The notes: generated from the letters alone by a model not told the origin. 64,000 bases of DNA from Roseovarius sp. W115 (GCF_032842945.2 NZ_CP146606.1:1116001-1180000), one strand, 5' to 3'; shown: positions 36,522-45,846, counted from the stretch's first letter. Numbers and translations are program-made.

Positions 36522-37120
36522 GGTGGGTCACGGCATTCGGATTAGCGCTGATACTGAGTGGAGGCTCAGCGCATGCCTGTTTGACGTATAGAAGCAGCTC
36601 TGTTTTTGACCTTTTGCATGCCGATGCAATCGTTGTTGGTAACGTCGCAAACTATGAATTGGTCACAGAAAAATCTGGGCGCGTTTTACATGGGCAGTTC
36701 CAAATTGATGTGGTGCAAGTCCTAATAGGGTGGGTCGACCAGCCATTAACCGTAAACTGGCGCAATCACGTCTTCGGAATTCCAGAAGCGTGGAGCACGC
36801 CAAATCCAATTCTGTTCGGTGTAAGATACCCCGATAAGCGCTCATTGGATGAACAGAGGCGCGACGGTTTTGTGTATTCAACAACCAATGAGCAGACCCC
36901 AATCATTTTACAAAGATACTGCAGTTCGGCACATATCTACCGGCTTCACAACAACAGTGTGGTAAAAGCAGTCACCGTTCTTAGCCTCAGCTTTCTCTTC
37001 TTTCTGAAATGGCGTGTGTTCCGTCACACCTGGAATACGCCCGAAAAAGATCCGAACGCCTATGTCATACCTCGCAAGACCTCACGACGCTGGGGTGAGA
37101 GACATCCTAGAAAAACATGA
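36518..37120 (+). CDS. Hypothetical exported protein, low GC
   Basis: About 200 residues. The GTG at 36518 overlaps the MBL stop (GTGA) and gives a signal peptide (VTAFGLALILSGGSAHAC). The mature domain (FDLLHADAIVVGNVANYELV ... QFQIDVVQVLIG) looks like the beta-strand pattern seen in small exported proteins; a second hydrophobic helix (VVKAVTVLSLSFLFFL) comes late with a basic tail. Its base composition is clearly AT-richer than the neighbours, suggesting acquisition. Its stop overlaps the start of the monooxygenase gene. Family not recognised. Confidence 0.55.
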   Translation: MRWVTAFGLALILSGGSAHACLTYRSSSVFDLLHADAIVVGNVANYELVTEKSGRVLHGQFQIDVVQVLIGWVDQPLTVNWRNHVFGIPEAWSTPNPILFGVRYPDKRSLDEQRRDGFVYSTTNEQTPIILQRYCSSAHIYRLHNNSVVKAVTVLSLSFLFFLKWRVFRHTWNTPEKDPNAYVIPRKTSRRWGERHPRKT

Positions 37121-38700
37121 CCACCCCCGAACACTACCCCTACCAGCGCCACCAAGATCAGGATGCTGCACGCCCTCCCCATCACCCGATCACCATCGTG
37201 GGGGCCGGCCCTGTCGGTCTGGCCCTCGCCCTTGACCTTGCCCAGCGCGGCATTCCCACGCTGATCCTGGATGACAACACTCATGTCTCTACCGGCTCGC
37301 GCGCGATCTGTTTTGCCAAACGCACGCTGGAGATTGCAGATCGTCTGGGTGTGGGGGAGGCACTGGTTGGGAAAGGCGTGCAATGGAACCTCGGCAAGGT
37401 CTTCTCTGGCGCGCAGAAAATCTATGAGTTCAACCTGCAAACCGAAGCCGGGCACAAGAACCCTGCTTTCATCAACCTGCCGCAATACCATCTTGAAACC
37501 GAACTCATCACCCGACTGCGCGCGCTTCAGGCGGAGGGCGCGCCAGTTGATCTGCGCGGCGGACATCGCTTTGCGACCCGACCAGAATGGGTGAACAACA
37601 AACTGGTCTGCGTCATTCAAACCCAAGACGGGCCTTATGCGATCACCACTGACTGGCTGATTGCCTGCGATGGGGCCAACTCGCCGGTCCGCCACATGCT
37701 TCATCAGGACTTCGAAGGCCGCGTCTTTGAGGACAACTTCCTCATCGCCGATGTCACCATGCAGGCCGATTTCCCGACCGAGCGGTGGTTCTGGTTCGAT
37801 CCCCCCTTCAACCCCGGTCAATCCGCGCTGCTGCACAAACAACCCGATGGCGTCTGGCGGATTGATCTGCAACTGGGCTGGGACATTGACCGCAAGGCAG
37901 AGCAAGACCCAGACCGCGTGCGCGCCCGTGTGGCGCAAATGCTGGGACCGGATGTGGACTTTGAGCTCGAATGGGTCTCAATCTACACGTTCCAATGCCG
38001 CCGGATGCGAAACTTCCGCCACGGCCATGTGCTCTTTGCCGGGGATGCCGCCCATCAGGTCTCACCCTTCGGGGCGCGCGGGGCCAATTCGGGCCTGCAG
38101 GATGCGGATAATCTGGGTTGGAAGCTGGCATCCGTGGTGCAAGGCGACGCGCCGGAAACCCTGCTCGACAGCTACATAGCGGAGCGTGTGCAGGCCGCGG
38201 ATGAGAACATCCTCAATTCCACACGCTCGACCGATTTCATCACGCCCAAATCCGAGATGAGCCGCATCTTCCGCGATGCCGTGCTGAACCTCGCAAAAGA
38301 GCACGCTTTCGCCCGGCCTTTTGTGAATTCCGGCCGCCTGTCCCAACCCAGCACCTATGACGCCTCACCGCTCAACACATCGGATGCTCTGCCGACAGGT
38401 CCGACTCAAACCCGCCCAGGCGCCCCCTGCCCGGATGCACGCCTGACGGATGGCTATTTTTTAGACAGCTTAAAAGGGGACTTCTGCCTTCTGGCTTTGA
38501 ACACAACCGCACCTGAAGGCACCGGCCTGACCATCCTGTCGCCCGAGATTACCCGCGATCTCCGCACCCGCTATCTGGAAGAGGCCGCCTCAGCTCTCTA
38601 CCTCATCCGCCCAGATCAACACATCGCCGCCCGCTGGCCCTGCGCCACGGCAGAGCATGTGACCCAAGCCCTCACCCGCGCCAAAGGACACGCCCTATGA
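37117..38700 (+). CDS. FAD-dependent aromatic monooxygenase (MhpA-like)
   Basis: A class A flavoprotein monooxygenase of 527 residues: TIVGAGPVGLALALDLAQRG (FAD), DWLIACDGANSPVRHML (DG motif), HVLFAGDAAHQVSPFGARGANSGLQDADNLGWKL (second FAD motif). It resembles 3-(3-hydroxyphenyl)propionate hydroxylase-type enzymes that hydroxylate phenolic acids with NAD(P)H. The DUF2783 gene overlaps its stop. In this cluster it may feed a hydroxylated aromatic toward homogentisate ring cleavage; that link is inferred. Confidence 0.87.
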   Translation: MTTPEHYPYQRHQDQDAARPPHHPITIVGAGPVGLALALDLAQRGIPTLILDDNTHVSTGSRAICFAKRTLEIADRLGVGEALVGKGVQWNLGKVFSGAQKIYEFNLQTEAGHKNPAFINLPQYHLETELITRLRALQAEGAPVDLRGGHRFATRPEWVNNKLVCVIQTQDGPYAITTDWLIACDGANSPVRHMLHQDFEGRVFEDNFLIADVTMQADFPTERWFWFDPPFNPGQSALLHKQPDGVWRIDLQLGWDIDRKAEQDPDRVRARVAQMLGPDVDFELEWVSIYTFQCRRMRNFRHGHVLFAGDAAHQVSPFGARGANSGLQDADNLGWKLASVVQGDAPETLLDSYIAERVQAADENILNSTRSTDFITPKSEMSRIFRDAVLNLAKEHAFARPFVNSGRLSQPSTYDASPLNTSDALPTGPTQTRPGAPCPDARLTDGYFLDSLKGDFCLLALNTTAPEGTGLTILSPEITRDLRTRYLEEAASALYLIRPDQHIAARWPCATAEHVTQALTRAKGHAL

Positions 38701-38888
38701 GCACGCTCATCACAACGCCTAACCTTAAGAATGCCGATGACATCTACGCCATGCTGCTGGCCGCCCATGAAGACCTCAGCCTGGAAGACAGCACCGCCCT
38801 AAACGCTCGGCTGGTGCTTTTACTTGTCAATCATATTGGAGATGCGGGAGTGATCGAGGAAGCGTTGGAGATTGCAAAACAGGGGTGA
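38697..38888 (+). CDS. DUF2783 small protein
   Basis: A 63-residue helical protein (NADDIYAMLLAAHEDLSLEDSTALNARLVLLLVNHIGD ... VIEEALEIAKQG) of the DUF2783 family, which regularly follows FAD monooxygenases in Rhodobacteraceae. The start overlaps the monooxygenase stop by four bases. A subunit or stabilising role is probable but unproven. Confidence 0.82.
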   Translation: MSTLITTPNLKNADDIYAMLLAAHEDLSLEDSTALNARLVLLLVNHIGDAGVIEEALEIAKQG

Positions 38889-38910
38889 GCAGTCAGGGTC
38901 GAATGACTGC
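38884..38910 (+). terminator. Hairpin after DUF2783
   Basis: GAGCAGTCA ... TGACTGCTC, a 9-bp stem with an 8-base loop, immediately after the DUF2783 stop; no T run follows, so termination is only possible. Confidence 0.4.
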
Positions 38911-39062
38911 TCTGAGCCCATAAAGCGCGCACCACGACGCTAATGCTGATATGCCCGCTCTGGTTTCAACTATTTGTGATCTGTTCACTGCTTACTCCCG
39001 TACTGACCAGTATGGACCAGCGCAAACCTGCAGAACTACTCAATAACTGAAAAGGAAATACT

Positions 39063-39566
39063 ATGAATCGTCGTGGCCTTATAAAATCGTTTGCAGCTGT
39101 TGGACTGGTATCGGCAGTTGGAGCATGTGCGCAAACTGAAACCGGGGACGATATTGTAGATATCGCAGCATCCAACCCAGATTTCTCAACTCTTGTAGCT
39201 GCTTTGCAGGCTGCGGATCTGGTAGAAACGCTTAAAGGGCCAGGACCATTCACAGTATTTGCCCCGACAAATGCAGCATTTGACGCGCTGCCAGCCGGCA
39301 CTGTTGAAACCCTTCTTCTGCCAGAAAACAAAGATCAACTGGTCAATATCCTGACCTACCATGTTGTTCCTGGTGCAATAACATCAGACCAAGTGATTGG
39401 GCAGAAACTGGACGTTGCGACAGTACAAGGCGATACAGTGCGTGTGAACGGCACGGGTGGCAAGTACGGTGCTGCTGTGCGTGTAAACGATGCCAATGTC
39501 ACATCAGCAGACATCATCGCAACCAACGGTGTTATTCACGTAATTGACAAGGTGCTCTTGCCGTAA
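39063..39566 (+). CDS. Fasciclin (FAS1) domain lipoprotein
   Basis: A protein of 167 residues with a lipobox (VSAVGAC) after a hydrophobic signal, so it is anchored in the membrane after processing. One FAS1 domain follows: FSTLVAALQAADLVETLKGPGPFTVFAPTNAAFDALPAGTVETLL ... TYHVVPGAI ... ATNGVIHVIDKVLLP. FAS1 domains mediate adhesion or protein contacts. It stands alone between operons. Confidence 0.9.
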   Translation: MNRRGLIKSFAAVGLVSAVGACAQTETGDDIVDIAASNPDFSTLVAALQAADLVETLKGPGPFTVFAPTNAAFDALPAGTVETLLLPENKDQLVNILTYHVVPGAITSDQVIGQKLDVATVQGDTVRVNGTGGKYGAAVRVNDANVTSADIIATNGVIHVIDKVLLP

Positions 39567-39588
39567 ATTCCCTTCAAGAGGCAAGCGA

Positions 39589-39621
39589 GAAGCCCGGCTG
39601 GCATCGTCCGGTCGGGCTCAT
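39589..39621 (+). terminator. Terminator after the fasciclin gene
   Basis: AGCCCGG ... TCGGGCT imperfect stem followed by CATTATTAT, located 22 bp after the fasciclin stop. Confidence 0.45.
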
Positions 39622-39711
39622 TATTATAGAAACCGCAATGACCCCGGTACTGACGTCGGCCCCAATTCTTCAAAGTCGACGTCTTCCGCATCACCGCCAC
39701 CACTTTCCCCC

Positions 39712-40122
39712 TCACTCCACCACCTGATGCACTTCGATCACGTTGCCATCCGGGTCGTAAAAATAAATCTGGTGCCAACCTTTGACGGCGCTTTCACCCC
39801 AATCGGAATAAGCCACGCCCTGTGCCTCCAAATGCGCCTTGAACGCCTCAAGATCATCGCAGCGGTAGGCGATATGCCCATGGCTCACCGGATTGACGAT
39901 CTGGCCTGTGCGGAACCCAGCCTCCACATCCTTGCGTGCCACATGCAAATGCACATGCCCATCCTCCAGAAAGGCCACATCCCCGGTGTAGACATCTTCG
40001 TCATTCTTCAACGCCGGAAGATCGCTTTCGGCGCGGTCAAGCTGCATCACATCGCGATAAAAGGCGTCCATCGCCTCAACCTTTTCGGTGCTTAGATTGA
40101 TGTGGTGCAACGTCAGTTTCAT
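39712..40122 (-). CDS. VOC-superfamily (glyoxalase/dioxygenase) protein
   Basis: A protein of 136 residues with two beta-alpha-beta-beta-beta modules: LTLHHINLSTEKVEAMDAFYRDVMQL at the start (His ligand) and HGHIAYRCDDLEAFKAHLEAQG ... IYFYDPDGNVIEVHQ (His, Glu ligands). The start at 40122 has AGGAGG upstream; the longer frame to 40515 is noise. Metal-dependent isomerase or dioxygenase-like; substrate unknown. Confidence 0.82.
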   Translation of the reverse strand: MKLTLHHINLSTEKVEAMDAFYRDVMQLDRAESDLPALKNDEDVYTGDVAFLEDGHVHLHVARKDVEAGFRTGQIVNPVSHGHIAYRCDDLEAFKAHLEAQGVAYSDWGESAVKGWHQIYFYDPDGNVIEVHQVVE

Positions 40123-40200
40123 GCGGTCCTCCTGACCTGGTGCTGGACCTTCACTCAACACCACGCTTAACTGCGGCACAAGCCCTGCTGGAGATTGCAA

Positions 40201-40971
40201 ATGCCCGCACCAGAAAACCCCTTCAAGAAAGCCCTCGCAGCCGGTGACATGCTCTATGGCTGCTGGGCCGGGTTCGCCGACGCCTACGCAACTGAAATCC
40301 TGGGCACCGCTGGGTTCGACTGGCTGGTTCTGGATGGCGAGCATGCGCCAAATGACGTGCGGTCTTTGTCTGTGCAAATTCAGGCCTTGCAAGGCTCGGC
40401 AAGTCACCCGGTGGTCCGTGTGCCCATTGGCGAGGACTGGATCATCAAACAGGTGCTGGATGCCGGGGCGCAGTCGCTTCTGGTGCCCATGGTTGACACA
40501 GCAGAGCAGACACAAGCGCTGGTCAAAGCCATGCGCTACCCGCCCGAAGGTGTCCGTGGGTCCGGTGCGGCTCTGGCCCGTGCCTCAGGCTTTGGCGCGA
40601 TCCCGGATTACATCACAACCGCCAATGATCAGATGTGCCTCATTGTGCAAATCGAAAGCCGCGCGGCGCTCGAAAACCTCGATGCCATTTGCGCCATCGA
40701 CGGCGTTGATGCCGCCTTCATAGGGCCGTCCGATCTGGCCAATGACATGGGCTACCGCGGCGACGCCACCCAGCCAGAGGTGATGGACGCCATGCAAGAC
40801 GCGCTCGCCCGGATCAAAGCCTCTGGCAAAGCGCCCGGCATTCTGGCGGTCGATCAAGACACAGCTTTGATGTATCGCGACTGGGGCGGGCAGATGCTTG
40901 CGGTGGGCATTGACGTTCTACTCTTTGCGCAATCTGCCCGCGCTTTGGCGGCAAAGTGGCGTGATGGCTGA
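40201..40971 (+). CDS. HpcH/HpaI-family aldolase
   Basis: A class II aldolase of about 256 residues: GCWAGFADAYATEILGTAGFDWLVLDGEHAPNDVRSL, VRVPIGEDWIIKQVLDAGAQSLLVPMVDTAEQ, RYPPEGVRGSG and IVQIESRAALENLDAI (metal Glu), IGPSDLANDMGY (Asp). Members cleave 4-hydroxy-2-keto acids to pyruvate plus an aldehyde. The ATG at 40201 follows GGAG. glk overlaps its 3' end by eight bases. Confidence 0.88.
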   Translation: MPAPENPFKKALAAGDMLYGCWAGFADAYATEILGTAGFDWLVLDGEHAPNDVRSLSVQIQALQGSASHPVVRVPIGEDWIIKQVLDAGAQSLLVPMVDTAEQTQALVKAMRYPPEGVRGSGAALARASGFGAIPDYITTANDQMCLIVQIESRAALENLDAICAIDGVDAAFIGPSDLANDMGYRGDATQPEVMDAMQDALARIKASGKAPGILAVDQDTALMYRDWGGQMLAVGIDVLLFAQSARALAAKWRDG

Positions 40972-41875
40972 GCATCTTCTGATTGACCTTGGGGGCACGC
41001 ATTGCCGCGTCGGTTTGGCTCTCCAAAACAAGCTTGATCCTGAAACTGTTCAACGCTTTGCAATTGATCCGTTTGAAGACCTGTCGCAGCTGCTGCAAAC
41101 CTATCTGGCAGACAAACCACGGGGCCGCATCCACGCCATATGTGCTGGCGTGGCCGGACCTGTTCGCGATGGCTCTGCGCAGCTCACCAATCATAACTGG
41201 TTTATCGATGCCACCACCTTGCAACGCAGCACAGGCATTCCCGACATTCACCTACTCAATGATCTACAGGCCCAGGCTTATGCTTTGGATGATCTGCATG
41301 AAGACGCTCTGCAAACTCTGGTCAAAGGAATGCCCGAGCCGGGCGGTCCGCGTCTGGTATTGGGTCTCGGAACAGGCTGCAACATCGCAGTGGCGCATCA
41401 ACAAAAGGACAGGGTGTTTGTCCCCGCCTCCGAGAGCGGGCACACCACCTTGCCAGACGCGCCCGGCTTCCGCCCGCTCTTTGATGCCTTGTACAAACAA
41501 GCCGGGCATTTGCCGATAGAAGCGGCACTTTCGGGTTCCGGTCTCACGCGCATCCACGCCTTTTTTAGCGGCGAGACATTGACGCCAAGTCAGATCATCG
41601 CGGCTCAGCCGCGCAAGACACTCCAGTGTTTTGTGTCTTTGCTCGGCCTTGTCGCAAGCAACCTTTGTTTGTCGCATATGGCCACAGGCGGCCTCTACCT
41701 CATCGGCGGAACCGCACGCGCCATTGCACCGTTTCTCAAGCCGATGGGGTTCACCGACACATTTCATCCGCGTGGACCTTACACAGATATCCTGAAACGC
41801 ATCCCGGTGACGGTGATCCATGACGACAACGCCGCGCTCTTGGGGTGCGCGCGCTATCTGTCACAAAAGGAATAG
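40964..41875 (+). CDS. glk: Glucokinase
   Basis: A sugar kinase of 303 residues: HLLIDLGGTHCRVGLAL (phosphate 1), ICAGVAGPVRDGSAQLTNHNWFID (substrate loop), LVLGLGTGCNIAVAHQ (phosphate 2) and ATGGLYLIGGTARAI (adenosine), as in the Glk family that phosphorylates glucose with ATP. The start at 40964 overlaps the aldolase; a longer frame to 40898 lies inside it. Confidence 0.85.
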   Translation: MAEHLLIDLGGTHCRVGLALQNKLDPETVQRFAIDPFEDLSQLLQTYLADKPRGRIHAICAGVAGPVRDGSAQLTNHNWFIDATTLQRSTGIPDIHLLNDLQAQAYALDDLHEDALQTLVKGMPEPGGPRLVLGLGTGCNIAVAHQQKDRVFVPASESGHTTLPDAPGFRPLFDALYKQAGHLPIEAALSGSGLTRIHAFFSGETLTPSQIIAAQPRKTLQCFVSLLGLVASNLCLSHMATGGLYLIGGTARAIAPFLKPMGFTDTFHPRGPYTDILKRIPVTVIHDDNAALLGCARYLSQKE

Positions 41876-42292
41876 GGAGCCTAAAGGGCTTCGCCTTTAG
41901 CCTGATACCTCAGCAAGAGGCGAAACGCGTGCAACGATTGCGTGTCACGCGGCGTTTCGCGATCATCTACGTCACAGGTTCATCGCGAAACGCTTTCGGG
42001 TTTTTAAGTCTACCAACGTGTTGACCGGATTAACCAGTTAATCTGCCCGAGCGTCCAAACCTGACTGGGGAAAGAACGCGCATCGCGGCTGCCGTTTCTT
42101 GACGGCATTGTCATCGGGGTGTCTCAATACCTCGATGATTGAGACTGGTTTCTTGCAAGAAACCAGAGTGGAGTTTTGCAAAACTCCACCACGCCCAAAG
42201 CCCGTTTTCTTTCAAGGTGTCCGGAGCGCCAATACGTTAAAGCGTTCCGCGATCATCTGCGTCTCATGTTCATCGCGAAACGCCTTAGCACG
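41876..42292. repeat. Intergenic region rich in palindromes and repeats
   Basis: About 415 bp with no gene. It starts with a hairpin from AAAGGGCTTCGCCTTT (41883-41898) that may end glk transcription. Two copies of a 42-bp element (41952-41993 and 42242-42283, about 38 matches) begin GCGTTTCGCGAT or a near variant and end ATCGCGAAACGC, inverted arms. Between them are three palindromes in a row at 42122-42144, 42145-42166 and 42168-42189. See the findings. Confidence 0.7.
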
Positions 42293-42958
42293 CTATCCTG
42301 TGCTCAGTGCCAAGACCCGGCTGATTTCGGTCAATGACCGACCAGATTGATCCATCCACGCGTTGAACGCCGCCTGCACCGCTTTCATCGACGATTTGGA
42401 TCCCGGCGCTTTGTCCACTACACCCTCTGCAATCAAACGCGCCACAACATCCTTTGACAGGATATAACTGTCCCGCCCCAGCATCCGCATGGAATAAGCG
42501 CCTGTCATCCCACCTAACCGGGAGCCACGCTTTTTCAGCATCTCAAGCAGGTCTGCAAAGGCATCAGTCGGCCAGCCACCCAGGACGTGACCCACACCGC
42601 CCTCCTCACGCAGTTCAAGCAGAAACGCCGCATTGTCCCGCACTGACTGAATTTTGGCGCCATGCCTAACGATCCGCGTGTCCTGCAACAGATTGTCAAA
42701 CATCCCGTCATCCATGAAGGCGCAGCGGCCGAGGTCAAAGCCGTGAAACGCTTCTTCAAACCCAGGCCACTTCTTTTCAATCACGGTCCAGTTGAGCCCG
42801 GTGGCAAAAATGTACTTTGACATCTCCGCCAGCCAGCGGTCCTCAGGAATCTTGGCAAGCTCTTCTGGAGTCTTCGGCTTACCAAGCATTGCGTCCAGCG
42901 CATCCGTTCCGCCGTGCCGTTCGGCACTGATGTCAAATATCTCTTGAAAACTCCGCAT
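42293..42958 (-). CDS. DNA-3-methyladenine glycosylase I-like protein
   Basis: A protein of 221 residues resembling the Tag family that removes 3-methyladenine from DNA: LAEMSKYIFATGLNWTVIEKKWPGFEEAFHGFD is the family core, followed by RIVRHGAKIQSVRDNAAFLLE. The zinc-binding Cys/His set of the enterobacterial protein is not evident. It belongs to the shorter, Tag-like subfamily common in Rhodobacteraceae. Start ATG at 42958. Confidence 0.8.
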   Translation of the reverse strand: MRSFQEIFDISAERHGGTDALDAMLGKPKTPEELAKIPEDRWLAEMSKYIFATGLNWTVIEKKWPGFEEAFHGFDLGRCAFMDDGMFDNLLQDTRIVRHGAKIQSVRDNAAFLLELREEGGVGHVLGGWPTDAFADLLEMLKKRGSRLGGMTGAYSMRMLGRDSYILSKDVVARLIAEGVVDKAPGSKSSMKAVQAAFNAWMDQSGRSLTEISRVLALSTG

Positions 42959-43078
42959 CGCATGCTCCTTTCGCGCGCGTATAGCAGTCTACCCCTGACA
43001 GTTTCCTGCAGGAAGCCGCTTTTCCAGAGCGCTTGGCTCTGCCATACTGCGCACAATCAACAAATAAAGAGCAGACCG

Positions 43079-45034
43079 ATGGCCGACGATCTTTTGACAG
43101 CCCCTGGGTCGGGGGACTACGACGCCTCCTCCATTCAAGTCCTGGAGGACATGGAGCATGTGCGCCTGCGTCCTGGCATGTATATCGGCGGCAAGGATGA
43201 CCGTGCGCTGCACCACATGGTCGCTGAAATCATCGACAACTCCATGGACGAGGCCGTGGCCGGCCACGCCACATGGATCGAAGTCGAACTGCACGAGAAC
43301 GGCCATGTCTCGGTGCGCGACAACGGCCGCGGCATTCCCACTGATCCACACCCCAAGGATCCATCCAAAACCGCGCTCGAAATCATCTTTTGCACCCTGA
43401 ACGCAGGCGGCAAATTCTCTGGCGACAGCTATCAAACCTCTGGCGGTCTGCACGGTGTGGGCTCATCGGTGGTCAACGCGCTCTCGGATCACCTGCGCGT
43501 CGAAGTGGCCCGCAACAAGGAACTCTTCGCGATGGAGTTTTCCCGTGGCCTGCCACAAGGCCCTTTGGAAAAAGTCGGCGCAGCCCCCAACCGGCGCGGC
43601 ACTGCCGTGACCTTCCATCCTGATCCTGACATTTTCGGCTCTCTCAAACTCAAACCCGCACGGCTCTTCAAGATGGCGCGGTCCAAGGCTTTCCTCTTTT
43701 CTGGTGTCGAAATCCGCTGGAAAACTGCCATCGAAGACGGTGAAACCCCGGCAGAGGCGAAATTCCACTTTCCCGGTGGCTTGGCTGACTATCTGTCGGA
43801 AACCTTCGCAGGGGCCTCAACCTATGCCGAAGCACCCTTTGCCGGATCGGTGTCCTTCGACAAATTCCAGGTGCCCGGCAAGGTCGAATGGGCCATCAAC
43901 TGGACGCCCGCGCGCGACGGGTTCATTCAATCCTACTGCAACACCGTGCCCACGCCTGAGGGCGGCACGCATGAGGCCGGGTTTTGGGCGGCGATCCTGA
44001 AGGGCATCAAGGCCTATGGCGAACTGGTCAGCAACAAAAAAGCCGGGACCATCACGCGCGAAGACCTGATCACGGGGGCGGGGGCGCTGGTCTCCTGCTT
44101 TATCCGTGAGCCGGAATTCGTGGGCCAGACCAAGGACCGTCTTGCCACGGTCGAAGCCCAGCGGATGGTCGAAAATTCCGTGCGCGACCATTTCGACAAC
44201 TGGCTCGCGGCGGATACGAAATCGGCGGGGGCGATCCTTGATTTTCTGGTGTTGAGAGCCGAGGAACGCCTGCGCCGCAGGGCCGAGAAGGAGACACAAC
44301 GCAAATCTGCCACCAAGAAACTGCGCCTCCCCGGCAAATTGGTGGACTGCAGTTCCTCAACACGCGAGGGCACGGAATTATTCATTGTGGAAGGCGACAG
44401 CGCGGGCGGCTCGGCTAAAATGGCCCGGGATCGCAAGACACAGGCCCTTCTGCCCCTGCGCGGTAAGATCCTGAACGTGCTGGGGGCGGCGTCCTCCAAA
44501 CTGGGCACCAACGCCGAGATCAGCGACCTCACCCAAGCGCTTGGCGTTGGCCTTGGCACGCGGTTCAACATTGACGATCTGCGCTATGACAAGATCATCA
44601 TCATGACCGACGCCGATGTGGACGGCGCGCATATCGCCTCACTTTTGATGACCTTCTTCTTCACCCAGATGCGCCCGATGATTGATGCGGGGCATCTCTA
44701 TCTGGCGTGCCCGCCGCTCTACCGGCTCACGCAGGGGGCCAACCGGGTCTATTGCCTGGATGAGGCCGAGCGCGACGCCTGGCTGGAAAAGGGTTTGGGG
44801 GGCAAGGCCAAGATCGACGTCAGCCGCTTCAAGGGCCTGGGGGAAATGGACGCCAAGGATCTCAAGGAAACCACCATGGACCCCAAAACCCGCAAACTCA
44901 TCCGCGTGACCATCGACGAGGACGAACCGGGGGAGACTGGGGATTTGGTCGAACGCCTCATGGGCAAAAAGCCCGAACTGCGGTTCCAGTATATCCAGGA
45001 GAATGCGCGGTTCGTGGAGGAGTTGGATGTTTGA
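43079..45034 (+). CDS. parE: DNA topoisomerase IV subunit B
   Basis: A GHKL ATPase-type subunit of 651 residues that with ParC decatenates daughter chromosomes. Visible are the ATP site (EIIDNSMDEAVAGHATWIEVEL, VSVRDNGRGIP, LHGVGSSVVNALS), the TOPRIM parts IVEGDSAGGSAKMARDRKTQALLPLRGKILNV and DADVDGAHIASLLMTFFF, and the C-terminal FKGLGEMDAKDLKETTMD. ParE rather than GyrB is chosen because of the length and the short TOPRIM region. The start at 43079 gives MADDLLTAPGSGDYDASSIQVLEDMEHVRLRPGMYIGG. Confidence 0.93.
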   Translation: MADDLLTAPGSGDYDASSIQVLEDMEHVRLRPGMYIGGKDDRALHHMVAEIIDNSMDEAVAGHATWIEVELHENGHVSVRDNGRGIPTDPHPKDPSKTALEIIFCTLNAGGKFSGDSYQTSGGLHGVGSSVVNALSDHLRVEVARNKELFAMEFSRGLPQGPLEKVGAAPNRRGTAVTFHPDPDIFGSLKLKPARLFKMARSKAFLFSGVEIRWKTAIEDGETPAEAKFHFPGGLADYLSETFAGASTYAEAPFAGSVSFDKFQVPGKVEWAINWTPARDGFIQSYCNTVPTPEGGTHEAGFWAAILKGIKAYGELVSNKKAGTITREDLITGAGALVSCFIREPEFVGQTKDRLATVEAQRMVENSVRDHFDNWLAADTKSAGAILDFLVLRAEERLRRRAEKETQRKSATKKLRLPGKLVDCSSSTREGTELFIVEGDSAGGSAKMARDRKTQALLPLRGKILNVLGAASSKLGTNAEISDLTQALGVGLGTRFNIDDLRYDKIIIMTDADVDGAHIASLLMTFFFTQMRPMIDAGHLYLACPPLYRLTQGANRVYCLDEAERDAWLEKGLGGKAKIDVSRFKGLGEMDAKDLKETTMDPKTRKLIRVTIDEDEPGETGDLVERLMGKKPELRFQYIQENARFVEELDV

Positions 45035-45039
45035 AGACT

Positions 45040-45846
45040 TTATCTAGTTGGCATTGGTTTAGCTCTCAGCCCGCTCAATGCCTGTAAAATCTCGGGATCA
45101 AGAGCCATATCTTTTATATCATGTATCGGTTTTAGGCCGGTTCCCAAAACATGTCCTTTTGGATTTGCTGCAAATCTCGGCGCTAGTTCTCGCAAGTAAC
45201 GAGGTTCTGTGATCCCAAAGTTTTCTGGGGTTTTGTTCACACATGAATAAATAGCATGTGAAACCATGTCGGCGACGCGGAGTAAATCTTCCTCTCGCTT
45301 AGATTTTTTAGTGATGCCAAATGGATTTATAACATCCAGTGATTTTGACTGCTGGTAGATAGGGTTTTCTTTGACACAAGACATATATCGGATCATCGCA
45401 TCGTAATTGTGGTTCCGTTCCTCAAAGACAATTCTTGGTTCGCTAAGGGACAGATCAATTTGACGGATATAGGCGCCGACTCGTTCGAGAAGGTACTTGG
45501 CGCACTTGTTGTAGAATTTGTCAGGCTCCCAATCGATGTCTTCTGCGTAATCACCAAGCGTAGGCTTGTAAGAAATTAGGCCAAAAAAACGAACATGTAG
45601 TTTCGAAAGGCTTTTACAGAAATGTAGTTTTTGACTGTGGTTCAAATTGGTTGCATGTTTCCAACGCTTTTGTTTGCCAAAATCGTGTTGCAACTGATCC
45701 ATGAGCTTTCGGGCCAAGGTCATTGTTGCTGGCTGCATAACCACGGCACCCATCGCAAAGTACTCGCTAGAACCACCCCGTTCACTGCTACGAATCGACG
45801 ATACGCCTGTATCACCGCTTTCATCAATAAACACTGTGCATGGCAT
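45040..45846 (-). CDS. DUF3800 domain protein, AT-rich insert
   Basis: A protein of 268 residues with the DUF3800 opening CTVFIDESGDTGVSS and later acidic residues in ERNHNYDAMIRYM and LRVADMVSHAIYS, an RNase H-like arrangement. The family is common near mobile elements and defence loci, and its function is unproven. The gene is much more AT-rich than parE and its neighbours, its stop is five bases from the parE stop, and an unusual repeat-filled spacer follows its start. This suggests horizontal gain. Confidence 0.78.
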   Translation of the reverse strand: MPCTVFIDESGDTGVSSIRSSERGGSSEYFAMGAVVMQPATMTLARKLMDQLQHDFGKQKRWKHATNLNHSQKLHFCKSLSKLHVRFFGLISYKPTLGDYAEDIDWEPDKFYNKCAKYLLERVGAYIRQIDLSLSEPRIVFEERNHNYDAMIRYMSCVKENPIYQQSKSLDVINPFGITKKSKREEDLLRVADMVSHAIYSCVNKTPENFGITEPRYLRELAPRFAANPKGHVLGTGLKPIHDIKDMALDPEILQALSGLRAKPMPTR

